A stretch of 64,000 nucleotides of DNA from Leptonema sp964619535 (GTDB taxonomy: Bacteria; Spirochaetota; Leptospiria; Leptospirales; Leptonemataceae), in the NCBI GenBank assembly GCA_964619535.1, contig CAZUEX010000004.1:195814-259813 (forward strand), read 5' to 3'. The notes under the pieces are model-generated. The model had not been told where the DNA came from, searched no databases, and saw only the letters and a list, made by a program, of their open reading frames with translations. Made by a program: the position numbers and the translations under genes. Position 1 is the first letter of the stretch. Every line of letters starts with the position of its first letter. Shown here one piece after another: positions 44,246-52,481 of this stretch.

Positions 44246-45697
44246 TTATGCCGAGCAGCATGACAGCTTGGCTACATCCTTGCCGAAGGTCTGGGCGCAG
44301 AGCTTGATCCCTTCCGCCTGGGTCAGATAGGGGTGGAAGGCCGAAGCGAGATCCGACACGCCGATGCCGTGGCGGATCGCCAGTGCGGCCTCCATGATCT
44401 GTTCGCCGCCTTCCGGTGCCAGGATGCGTGCCCCGATCAGTTCATCGGAACCCTTGCGGCGGATAAGCTTGATGAAGCCCCGGGTGTCCCTCGCCGCCAG
44501 CGCCCGTGGAACGTTTTTGATATCGAGTCTGGCCACCTCCACCTCGATTCCGGCGCTTGCCGCTTCCAGTTCGTTCAGACCGACACCGGCCACTTGCGGA
44601 TCGGAAAAGATGACCCAGGGCAACGCCCGGTAATCGCGCCTTTGAGGCTCCGGTGACAAGGCGTTGGCGGCGGCCAGGCGTCCCTCGTAGGCCGCCGTGT
44701 AAACGAAAGCGGGTTCACCGATGACGTCTCCGGCGGCAAAGATGCCGGTCTGAGATGTTTGCAGATGTTCGTCCACCAGGATTTCACCCTGGCTGCTCAG
44801 ACGCACACCGATTTCCTCCAGACCAAGATTCTCGGTGTTGGCTCGTCTGCCGGTGGCGCACAGAATCCGTTCGGCGGAAAACTCCCGCTCCGTATCGCCG
44901 ACAAGAGCGTGGACAACCACGTCGTGCCCCTCACGCCTCACCTCACGTACCCGCACCGAGGTTTCGATGCGCAGCCCTTCATCCCGCAGATAGCCAGTCA
45001 ACGCCTCGGTCAGATCCGCGTCTTCAGTGGGGAGAATCCGCTCGCTGCGTTGGAGCACCGTGACTTTGGTGCCGAGTCTCGCGAACATCTGAGCGATCTC
45101 CAGGGCGATATAGCGCCCACCCAGCACGATCATTGATTCCGGCAGACGCGTCAGCTCGAAGGCCGAGGTACTGTCAAGCGGGTCACTCTCAGCCAGGCCG
45201 GGAATATCCGGCAGCCAGGGACGCGAACCGGTAGCGACTATGATGCTCGACGCTTCGTACACCACGCCATTGACCCGCACCATCCGGGGAGATTCCAGTC
45301 TGGCGTCGCCTTCGATCAGCTTTACCCGGTCGTAGGCCTCCAACACATTGATGTATTTGGCTTGCCTGAGCTGCGATACAAGTTCATCCTTCTGCCGGAT
45401 AACAGCCTCGAAATCGATCAGCGCGGTTTCGCTCCTGATTCCGGCAAAAGCGTGATGGCCTCCCTTGTGCAGGGCCTCGGCTGCCCGGATCAGAGTCTTG
45501 GAAGGCACGCAGCCGACATTGACGCAGGTGCCGCCAATGGTTCCAGCGTTCACCATCAGCGCCGTCCGGCCCAACTCATGCGCCTGAATGGCGGCGGCGA
45601 ATCCCGCTGAACCACCGCCAAGAATGATCAGGTCGTATTTCCGCACATCATAAGAAGACGATGCGCAGCAGCTTTCCCGATATGATTGCTCGCTCAT
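44246..45697 (-). CDS. merA: Mercuric reductase
   Basis: This 483-aa flavoprotein reduces Hg(II) to Hg(0) with NADPH. It has the FAD motif GGGSAGFAAA, active-site Cys58 and Cys63 in GGTCVNVGCVPSK, the NAD(P) motif LGGRYIALEIAQ, and the C-terminal Cys pair (SCCSA) that hands Hg to the active site of the partner subunit. The N-terminal heavy-metal-binding domain found in Tn501 MerA is absent; only a short CC-containing tail precedes the flavin domain. It is the last gene of merR-merT-merA. Confidence 0.92.
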   Translation of the reverse strand: MSEQSYRESCCASSSYDVRKYDLIILGGGSAGFAAAIQAHELGRTALMVNAGTIGGTCVNVGCVPSKTLIRAAEALHKGGHHAFAGIRSETALIDFEAVIRQKDELVSQLRQAKYINVLEAYDRVKLIEGDARLESPRMVRVNGVVYEASSIIVATGSRPWLPDIPGLAESDPLDSTSAFELTRLPESMIVLGGRYIALEIAQMFARLGTKVTVLQRSERILPTEDADLTEALTGYLRDEGLRIETSVRVREVRREGHDVVVHALVGDTEREFSAERILCATGRRANTENLGLEEIGVRLSSQGEILVDEHLQTSQTGIFAAGDVIGEPAFVYTAAYEGRLAAANALSPEPQRRDYRALPWVIFSDPQVAGVGLNELEAASAGIEVEVARLDIKNVPRALAARDTRGFIKLIRRKGSDELIGARILAPEGGEQIMEAALAIRHGIGVSDLASAFHPYLTQAEGIKLCAQTFGKDVAKLSCCSA

Positions 45698-45757
45698 TGC
45701 CTATCCTCCTTGTCTTTCACTTTGTATCCTGTCGCGTCAATGGCCTGTCAAACCGCT

Positions 45758-46033
45758 TCACCGTAGGTCCGTCCGTGGTTTCCGTTCAGCTTCGCACGCG
45801 CACTGAATCTCGGCGGCGGTGCGTGGTTTGAGCTTCTGATACCAGGCAAATCCCAACATGCCGACGCTCAGCGCGATCAGCCAGGGACGGGCCGGTTCCA
45901 TCCAGGAAAACGCGGATGCCAGCCCACTGGCACCGGAGAGAAACGCCAGTATCGGCGTGATGCAGCACAGTGATGCCGCGAAGGCGGATAGGACACCCAC
46001 GCCCATCAGTTTCTTGTCGGCCTCGGGGTTCAT
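45758..46033 (-). CDS. merT: MerT-like mercury transporter
   Basis: This 91-aa membrane protein has a first helix with the vicinal Cys pair (AASLCCITPILAFLSG) typical of MerT, a second helix (LIALSVGMLGFAWY) and a cytoplasmic CxC (IQCACEAE). It is shorter than Tn501 MerT (116 aa). It takes up Hg(II) and passes it to MerA. AAGGAGG precedes the ATG, which overlaps the merR stop. No merP is present, so periplasmic capture would be done by another protein or not at all. Confidence 0.82.
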   Translation of the reverse strand: MNPEADKKLMGVGVLSAFAASLCCITPILAFLSGASGLASAFSWMEPARPWLIALSVGMLGFAWYQKLKPRTAAEIQCACEAERKPRTDLR

Positions 46034-46440
46034 GGTCGGTCCTCCTTTTCGAGTGCCCGCAAAATCGGGCATAGTTCGGTTTTCGTGTTGCTTTTGCAGG
46101 CGACAACCAGCTCTCCCAGGGTAGTCCGCATCCTCTGCAGCAAGGCGATCTTCTCCTCGATGTCGGCAATCTTGGCCTCCGCAAGAGAACGCAGCTCGTC
46201 GCAGGACTGTTCGCCATCCAATCTGAGATTCAGAAGTTCCCTGATTTCCTTCAGCGAAAAGCCGAGCTCCTTCGCCTGCCGAATGAAATGGACCTGATCT
46301 ACCGCCTCCTCGGGATAGAGGCGATAGCCGGAAGGTTTTCTCTCGGGCTGCAGAATCAATCCCTCCCGTTCGTAGAAGCGGATGGTTTCCACCCCGACAC
46401 CGCACCGCTTCGCCAGCTTACCGATGGTCATGGTGTTCAC
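46030..46440 (-). CDS. merR: Hg(II)-responsive regulator MerR
   Basis: This 136-aa regulator has an N-terminal MerR HTH (MTIGKLAKRCGVGVETIRFY) and a dimerisation helix. Three Cys (80, 115, 124) keep the spacing of Tn501 MerR (82, 117, 126), which together bind one Hg(II). It represses and, with Hg, untwists and activates its own promoter. A GTG at 46440 has GGAG at good spacing; ATG 46431 is the alternative. Confidence 0.93.
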   Translation of the reverse strand: MNTMTIGKLAKRCGVGVETIRFYEREGLILQPERKPSGYRLYPEEAVDQVHFIRQAKELGFSLKEIRELLNLRLDGEQSCDELRSLAEAKIADIEEKIALLQRMRTTLGELVVACKSNTKTELCPILRALEKEDRP

Positions 46441-46460
46441 AACTCGATCTCCTGCAGAAA

Positions 46461-46491
46461 ATATAAAGTCAGTACCATACTACGGAGTCAA
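46461..46491 (-). promoter_or_regulatory. mer promoter with MerR operator
   Basis: On the minus strand TTGACT (46491-46486) and TTATAT (46466-46461) are separated by 19 bases, the overlong spacing of MerR-controlled promoters. The spacer holds the dyad TCCGTA...TACTGA. It drives merR, merT and merA together. Confidence 0.85.
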
Positions 46492-46687
46492 GGGTTTTTT
46501 CGAAGAAAAACCGAGCCTCGGCCAAGAGCGTTCGCAAGTAATTGAAAATAAACGTGTTAAATGTCTGCTTCGGCTGTTCTTCTACTTGATTTGTGTCCGG
46601 AAAGAAGCATTCATTCATGGTGTAAGCGGAGGCTGAAAAGCCTTGCCAGACAAAGACTTAGAAGCTCCACGAACGACGGAGGCACGC

Positions 46688-47646
46688 ATGAACCTGAAAG
46701 AGATCCACTACGGGATCGAGATCGAGACCGTAAAAGCACCAGGGAGCAGATCGCCTGGGCCATCCACTCGGTGGTGGGCGGCACGGTCCGCCATGTCGGC
46801 ATCCCCAGCAGCTGTGACCCCTGGGAGGTCGAGGACCTGCGCGGCCGCGTCCGGAAGGTGGTGGGGGACGCCTCCCTGACCGGCGTCCCGGCCCATCTGC
46901 GGGCCGAGGTAGTCAGCCCGGTGCTCGGCTACGACGACATCCCGCAACTGCAGGAGGCGGTCCGGGCCATCCGCCGCGCCGGAGGCAAGATCAACAGCCA
47001 GTGCGGCATTCACATCCACATCGACGCCGCGCCCTTCGACGGCAGACACCTGGGTAACCTGGCCAAGATCATCTACAAGCAGGAACCGCTGATCCTCCAC
47101 GCCCTCGGCATCAGCCGCGACCGGCTCAACCGCTACACCCGGCCGGTCAGCGACGAGCTGATCCAGCGCATCGAACAGCATCGCCCCCGCACCAAGGACC
47201 AGCTCAACCGCATCTGGTACTGCTACCACAACCGCCAGCTCCAGCACTACGACAACAGCCGCTACCACGGGGTCAACCTGCACAACGTCTGGTACCGGGG
47301 CACGGTGGAGTTCCGCTGGTTCGAGGCGACCCTCCACGCCGGACGGATCAAGGCTTACCTGCAATTCTGCCTCGCCGTCGCCGCCAAGGCGCTCAACGGC
47401 CGGGCCGCCTCCAGCCGCAAGCGGGATTTCGATCCCCAGAGTGCCAAGTACGACTTCCGGGTCTTCCTGCTCCACCTCGGCCTGATCGGCGACGAGTTCA
47501 AAACCGCCGGCAAGCATCTGATGGCCAACATGCCCGGCGACGCCGCCTTCAAAAACGGACGGCCCAAACCGGAGGACGTCCTACCGGATGAAACAACCAC
47601 CACTCTCACCAACGAGGCCGGGCAAGTTCCCGGCCTCACTGTTTAA
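46688..47646 (+). pseudogene. Amidoligase family protein, frameshifted
   Basis: The product belongs to the amidoligase (COOH-NH2 ligase) family, seen in HYGIEIE at the start and in GGKINSQCGIHIHIDA, YHGVNLHNVW and GTVEFRWFEATL. The ATG at 46688 has a GGAGG and starts MNLKEIHYGIEIETVK. After an A-run near 46733 the continuation, TREQIAWAIHSVVGG, is in another frame, as if one base were lost. It is either a real inactivating frameshift or a sequencing error. The neighbours match the known amidoligase/amidotransferase/AIG2 gene association. Confidence 0.7.
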
Positions 47647-47657
47647 GGAGGTTCCCC

Positions 47658-48179
47658 ATGAAGATTCTGATCCGCTCCACCACGCTGGACGGCGAACCGA
47701 TCCCCGGCAGCGGGGAAACCCTGCAAGCCGCCGACTGCCTCGAAGTTATCGAGCTGATGCGCGGCCAGACGCCGTTCACCGCCAGCCGACCGCCCCGGGA
47801 CTACATGACCGAGGTGCTTTCCAGTATTGAAGGCGGGCCGACCCGGCCATTGCCGGAGGACGCCGTCGCTGCGACCGCCGAGTTTCCCACCCGTCTGGCC
47901 CGGCACGGCCTGATCGAGTTCCTGCCCGACGACAAGACCAGCGATCCCTGGCCGGAACGCTTCCTCGAAGCCCTGGAGACGGTGCGACTTTCCGGGCGCA
48001 CCAACATGCTCGACCACCCGGAGGTGACCCGGCTGACCGCCGAGATGGGCTACCCGGATGTGGCTGAGTGGCTGGCGGACCACCGGCGCGAATACGCGAC
48101 TTTCGTCCTCGAAGGGACGAGACCGCTCGGCAAGAACTTCGGCGGCAAGGAGGACCCGTCTCCATGTGCGGACAAGTAG
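47658..48179 (+). CDS. Amidoligase-cluster protein with DUF5049-like C-terminus
   Basis: This 173-aa protein has a C-terminal segment (about 112-160) with SGRTNMLDHPEVTRLTAEMG and YATFVL that resembles DUF5049, a small domain found near amidoligases. The N-terminal half is unassigned. TAAGGAGG precedes the ATG. It could be the substrate or an adaptor of the amidoligase, which is inference. It overlaps the next gene by 16 bases. Confidence 0.6.
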   Translation: MKILIRSTTLDGEPIPGSGETLQAADCLEVIELMRGQTPFTASRPPRDYMTEVLSSIEGGPTRPLPEDAVAATAEFPTRLARHGLIEFLPDDKTSDPWPERFLEALETVRLSGRTNMLDHPEVTRLTAEMGYPDVAEWLADHRREYATFVLEGTRPLGKNFGGKEDPSPCADK

Positions 48180-48733
48180 GCGTCATCTTCGGCCGCAAGC
48201 GCAGACGGCCGGATGAGCAGGATTACCTGCGCGAGGTCTTTATTCGGATGCTGCTGCACAGCGAGGAACGCGGCCCACACGCCTCCGGTCTGGCCTGGCT
48301 CAAGGCTGACGGCAGCCATCGCATCTTCAAGCGGCCGATGCGGGCGCACGAGCTGGTCTTCCCTCTGGCCGACCGTTTCGCGCCCGAAGGCCCCATCGAC
48401 CAGGAGGGGCTGAAGAAGGCGCTTGCCCTCTGTCGCGGCCAGATGAGCGCCGTGCTGACCTCACGCCTCGACCCCGGCACCATCACCGTGCTCAAGGGCA
48501 ACAAGCCACTCTGCCTGCGCATCCACCGCCAGCACCGGGTGGTGCTCTACACCTCGGACGACGCCTTCATCGACTTTGCCGTGGACAACGAGAAGGGCTG
48601 GCGCGAGCTGGAGGTGCTGCCCATGACCATGCTCACCATCCGTTACGAGGATGTACGGGCCATCGACAACAGCGAATTCCGCTTCATACCCCAGGAGCGC
48701 AAAGGGACACTGCCCGAAGGAGTGAATGCATGA
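48164..48733 (+). CDS. Class II glutamine amidotransferase-like protein, internally shortened
   Basis: The 189-aa protein starts MCGQVGVIFG, so the processed N-terminal residue would be the nucleophilic Cys of class II amidotransferases. Later blocks (CRGQMSAVLTSR, VLKGNKPLCLRIH, VVLYTSDDAFIDF) also fit the family. The region that should hold the Arg-Thr and Asn-Gly motifs binding glutamine, normally after RPMRAHELV, is missing. It is probably inactive or has another role. AAGGAGG precedes the ATG. The stop overlaps the next start. Confidence 0.65.
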   Translation: MCGQVGVIFGRKRRRPDEQDYLREVFIRMLLHSEERGPHASGLAWLKADGSHRIFKRPMRAHELVFPLADRFAPEGPIDQEGLKKALALCRGQMSAVLTSRLDPGTITVLKGNKPLCLRIHRQHRVVLYTSDDAFIDFAVDNEKGWRELEVLPMTMLTIRYEDVRAIDNSEFRFIPQERKGTLPEGVNA

Positions 48734-49254
48734 ACATCGGAGACAGCGCGAAGCTGAACACAAACCCGGAAGACAGTCCCGAGACCATCCTTCGGCTCTT
48801 CGTCTACGGCACCCTGAAACGAGGCTACTGGAACCATCAACGCTTCTGCGCCCAGGCCCGCAGCACCGAACCGGCCGTGGTCTGGGGCAGGCTCTATCAC
48901 CTCCACGCCGGGTTCCCGGCCCTCGAGGTGCCGGAAGGTCTGATCCTGGCCCGGGGCACCGACGATCCGCTGGCCGACGCCCGCAGGCAGCAGGAGATTG
49001 GCACACCACGCTTCGGCCGCCCGACCGGCGATTGGGATCTGATCCATGGGGAACTGGTGACCTTCACCGACCCGCAACGCAACCTGCCGCCCATCGACCG
49101 GTTGGAAGGCTTCCGGCCCGGCGGGCACAGCATGTACCAGCGGGTGATGGTGGCGGTGCTGTGCGGGCGGAACTCTACTCCAGCCTGGACCTATTGGATG
49201 CCATGCCCGCCTTACGCGGAGAGAGTCGCCAGCGGCCAGTGGTTACGTCCGTGA
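48730..49254 (+). CDS. AIG2-like gamma-glutamylcyclotransferase family protein
   Basis: This 174-aa protein has the cyclotransferase-fold motif LFVYGTLKRG (about 24-33) and the acidic catalytic segment IDRLEGFRPG. AIG2/GGCT proteins cleave gamma-glutamyl amide bonds to give pyroglutamate. Here the protein probably removes or edits the amide bonds made by the amidoligase. GAAGGAG precedes the ATG, and the region is highly GC-rich. Confidence 0.75.
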   Translation: MNIGDSAKLNTNPEDSPETILRLFVYGTLKRGYWNHQRFCAQARSTEPAVVWGRLYHLHAGFPALEVPEGLILARGTDDPLADARRQQEIGTPRFGRPTGDWDLIHGELVTFTDPQRNLPPIDRLEGFRPGGHSMYQRVMVAVLCGRNSTPAWTYWMPCPPYAERVASGQWLRP

Positions 49255-49288
49255 GCCGACGTTTGCGGCCTTATCCGGACGAAAGCGT

Positions 49289-49317
49289 TTGACAATCGGC
49301 CCCTGCCTAAATATATT
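49289..49317 (+). promoter_or_regulatory. Consensus sigma-70 promoter of the defence operon
   Basis: A perfect -35 TTGACA (49289-49294) and a TATATT -10 (49312-49317) are separated by exactly 17 bases. It lies 95 bases upstream of the HTH gene and just after the AIG2-like stop. It is the best promoter match seen in the window. Confidence 0.8.
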
Positions 49318-49411
49318 AGATGATGTTTTAAGTTGGGGAACCTGTGCCCAGCATCCCCGTTACCGCCTCTGGCGTGGCAAGAAAACCAATCGCCCATGAG
49401 GAGCTAGAAAA

Positions 49412-49624
49412 ATGGCCGAGATGGAAGACCGCTGGTTATCAGTAGACGAGATAGGCAAGTACCTCGGTGTCAGCAGTGACACCGTTTACCGCTGGATCGA
49501 CAAACATGCGATGCCCGCCCATCGCATGGGCCGTCTTTGGAAGTTCAAGAAAGATGAGGTCGATTCCTGGGTCAAGGCTGGTGGAGCTTCGTCAACCGAC
49601 AACGACTCGGTGAAGACAAAGTAG
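49412..49624 (+). CDS. Excisionase-type helix-turn-helix protein
   Basis: This 70-aa protein is a single MerR-like/excisionase HTH: WLSVDEIGKYLGVSSDTVYRWI, written in family order, then MPAHRMGRLWKFKKDEVDSWV with the basic wing. GAGGAG precedes the ATG. It lies between the strong promoter and the large operon. It is probably a local transcriptional regulator of the defence genes, though excisionases of mobile elements share the fold. Confidence 0.8.
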   Translation: MAEMEDRWLSVDEIGKYLGVSSDTVYRWIDKHAMPAHRMGRLWKFKKDEVDSWVKAGGASSTDNDSVKTK

Positions 49625-49661
49625 GCCGTATGCAAAGCGAACATAATCAGGAGAAACAAGA

Positions 49662-52481
49662 ATGCTGGGATTGAAATTAAGAGACGAGTTTCTCGGAGCA
49701 CACATGCCCGGGACCGCTATTGCTCTTCGCACGAGTGATAACCAGGGGGCGGCTCAGAAATCCCCCGACCACATTCTGTCCATCACATATCCTACAGCGG
49801 ATGTCCAGACGGCATTAAAAGCTATCAGCGCCAAGAACTCTGGACGTCCCATCGTCCTGATGGGTGATCGTGGGCGTGGTAAATCGCACATCATGGCGGT
49901 GATGCATCACGGTATTCAGTCGCCTGAATTCGTCGAGTCATGGCTCCAGGATTGGGGGAATAAGTTAGGCAGCGACGAGTTGAAAAATGCCAAAATGCTC
50001 AAAGGTTATGTGCCAATCTCCGAGCCGGTTCATAACCATGAGTACCCGTTGCTCTGGGATCTCATCTTTGATCGACACCCAAAGGGTCAGTATTACCGTG
50101 GCCAATTCGAGAGCATGACCCAGCCGTTTCCGCCTCGGACGTTGCTGGAAAAGATGTTCGAGGACCAGCCAACCTGTCTTATCTTGGACGAATTTCAGAC
50201 CTGGTATACAGGGCTGCCGGACAAAGATCCCAAGACAGGGCTTCTTCTCAAGCAGTACGCTTTCAATTTCGTCCAGATTCTTTCCGAGATCGCAAAGGAT
50301 CGTCCAGAGATCCTCATTTTCGTCATATCGGTTCTGAACAACCAAAACGATGCCTTCCAGCAGGTCCATCGGCAAGGGCCGGTTATTATCGATTTCCGAG
50401 GACCATCGGCAAAGCAGGACCGCCAGAAACTGCTTCTACATCGTCTCTTTGAAAATCGTCGGAATATCCCCGAATCGGACATTATCGCCGCATGTGGAGC
50501 CTATGCAAACGAACGATTTCGCTTGTTGCATGTGAACAAGTCTGAGGCTGAAAAAGAGCGGGTCCAGCAGGAGGTATTCGCCTGCTGGCCTTTCAGCCCA
50601 GAACTTCTAGAGCTTCTCGAAGACCATATCCTCTTGTCATCAGCCGCCCAGGAGACGCGGGATCTCATCCGCATACTTGCCCAGGTTTTCAGAAGCCGGG
50701 GGGATTTGGTGCCTGTTATCACGCCTGCGGATTTTTTTGTCGATGGAGATTCCGATGAGGTCCAGACCCTTGTTGACTCGATAGCCGTCCAGGCCGGGCA
50801 AGAAAAGCTGCGGCAGATTGCTCAGCGCAATCTTGAGCTTGTTCGAGATTCCGGCGTGAATGTGCCCCATGCACGGGAGCTGGTGAGCGCCATTTGGATG
50901 CGCTCAATGTCGCCCGGCAAAAATGCGGGTGGAACACCAGCACAGTTGCATCTGGACATCACTAGAGGAGCGACCATTGACGATAATTCCTTTCAAGCCG
51001 AATTAGCGCTGCTCATAGAAAACAGCGTCAATATTCATGGAGATGAGGTTCCAGGGGGGGCGCTTTGGTTTGGCGTGAATGAAAACCCGCGTTCAAAGGT
51101 TCGGGCTTGCGCAAAAAACAACAAGCTCTGGCACATCGGGGCCGTTCCAACAGCGGGCCAGACCGTTTACCCGGGAAAAGATGTGCAGCACATTCGAAAT
51201 ACCCTGAGGCACATTCTTGTCCCTGAGACCACCTCGCCACCGTCACGGGTCATCATTCTTGGCCCCAACTGGAAAAACGATCCCTGGAACGATGTGGATG
51301 AGGCCGATAGACCGGCAAAATGGGACAGACCCGTGCTGCTGGTGGTCCCCGACCAGATCGAAGGCGGCCCAACAGGTATCAACGCCGTCCTGGGAGCCTG
51401 GTTGGCCAAGCATGTTCAGAAAAGAAGGAACACTATCCGCTTTCTTCTTCCGGCTACGGACACACAAAGCCTTTTCTCCGATGAGGAACTTGTCTATTCC
51501 GCCCGGTGCAGCTTCCTCTGCTCTCGGGAGGGGTGGGGTTCGGACACAACCTATCGCGCCTTGCATCAGGATTTTGACCGCCCACTGCGGGCTTCGCTGA
51601 AATCCCGATTCAACCGGTTCGCCGTTCTGCGCAAATGGGATTTTCAGCAACCGCAGAATTGCGTTTTCGAGATCGAAAAGATAACCGAGCAAGGTGGAGA
51701 TATTCCGACAGCGGTAGAGGCAAAGATCCTCTCCGATCTTTTCGACCAGACCGAGTTCAAGCAGTTTGTCCTGAAACGGGCCAAGGATTCCGATTTTGTC
51801 GGCTCCATGATGGATGACCTCACCGAGCCGCCGCCACCTAATGCCGGAGAGGCGATTCCCTTCCTCGGTGAAACGAAGATCTATGAATTTGTATTGGCTA
51901 TTGCCGCCTCCGGCGATCTTGTTCTCAATGTGAGCGGCACCTGGATCGGCCGACGTTCTGAAGACGCCACCGATGAAGATGCCCTGCGCTATATACGGGG
52001 CAAGGCGTTCAGAACCGGTCAGGAGATGCGGCAGATTCAGCTTGGTCTTCCCGGGGCTGTAGGTGGAGGTACGGTCACTGTTCCCAATCCTCCCCAGGGT
52101 AGCGCCACGCAGCCAGGAACTGGCGGGGTCATTTCACCGGTGGGTGGTGGTACCGACACGCCATATCCTTCGACTACTTCCGGTGGAGGCGGCACCTTTG
52201 GTGAGACCGGTGAACCAGGCGGCACGACCGGTACCGGCGGGATTAATCCTCCCGAACCAATCCCGGCCCTCAAGACCAAAAAATCGGAAGAACCCGCCAC
52301 CGGAATTAACCTCTCCGGCTGTTTCGAAACTTGGGGCGTGCCCACCAGCCAGGCCATCGAAACGGCCCGGATTGAGTTTTCCGGGCTGACGGCCCAGCAG
52401 ATCAAACAGATTCTGCAGCGAATTCCATCCACCTTCAAAGCGACACTTGAGATCGCCTACAAAGAGGGAGAGGAGCAATGA
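49662..52481 (+). CDS. DUF499 P-loop ATPase (BrxC/PglY-like)
   Basis: This 939-aa protein has Walker A GDRGRGKS (68-75) and Walker B LILDEFQTW (about 168-176), as in DUF499 ATPases of the BrxC/PglY group. A long middle region follows. A Gly/Thr/Pro-rich linker (about 800-880) joins a short C-terminal domain (NLSGCFETWGVPTSQAIE onward). BrxC-like ATPases are core parts of BREX and related phage-defence systems. GGAG precedes the ATG. The stop overlaps the next start (ATGA), so expression is coupled. Confidence 0.85.
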   Translation: MLGLKLRDEFLGAHMPGTAIALRTSDNQGAAQKSPDHILSITYPTADVQTALKAISAKNSGRPIVLMGDRGRGKSHIMAVMHHGIQSPEFVESWLQDWGNKLGSDELKNAKMLKGYVPISEPVHNHEYPLLWDLIFDRHPKGQYYRGQFESMTQPFPPRTLLEKMFEDQPTCLILDEFQTWYTGLPDKDPKTGLLLKQYAFNFVQILSEIAKDRPEILIFVISVLNNQNDAFQQVHRQGPVIIDFRGPSAKQDRQKLLLHRLFENRRNIPESDIIAACGAYANERFRLLHVNKSEAEKERVQQEVFACWPFSPELLELLEDHILLSSAAQETRDLIRILAQVFRSRGDLVPVITPADFFVDGDSDEVQTLVDSIAVQAGQEKLRQIAQRNLELVRDSGVNVPHARELVSAIWMRSMSPGKNAGGTPAQLHLDITRGATIDDNSFQAELALLIENSVNIHGDEVPGGALWFGVNENPRSKVRACAKNNKLWHIGAVPTAGQTVYPGKDVQHIRNTLRHILVPETTSPPSRVIILGPNWKNDPWNDVDEADRPAKWDRPVLLVVPDQIEGGPTGINAVLGAWLAKHVQKRRNTIRFLLPATDTQSLFSDEELVYSARCSFLCSREGWGSDTTYRALHQDFDRPLRASLKSRFNRFAVLRKWDFQQPQNCVFEIEKITEQGGDIPTAVEAKILSDLFDQTEFKQFVLKRAKDSDFVGSMMDDLTEPPPPNAGEAIPFLGETKIYEFVLAIAASGDLVLNVSGTWIGRRSEDATDEDALRYIRGKAFRTGQEMRQIQLGLPGAVGGGTVTVPNPPQGSATQPGTGGVISPVGGGTDTPYPSTTSGGGGTFGETGEPGGTTGTGGINPPEPIPALKTKKSEEPATGINLSGCFETWGVPTSQAIETARIEFSGLTAQQIKQILQRIPSTFKATLEIAYKEGEEQ

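Noticed and set aside
46708..47517. 269-codon minus-strand frame opposite the amidoligase
   Set aside because: It is a mirror frame caused by the very high GC content; the amidoligase motifs are on the plus strand.
48726..49292. 188-codon Arg/Pro-rich frame overlapping the AIG2-like gene
   Set aside because: High-GC shadow frame; the AIG2 motif VYGTLKRG lies in the other frame.
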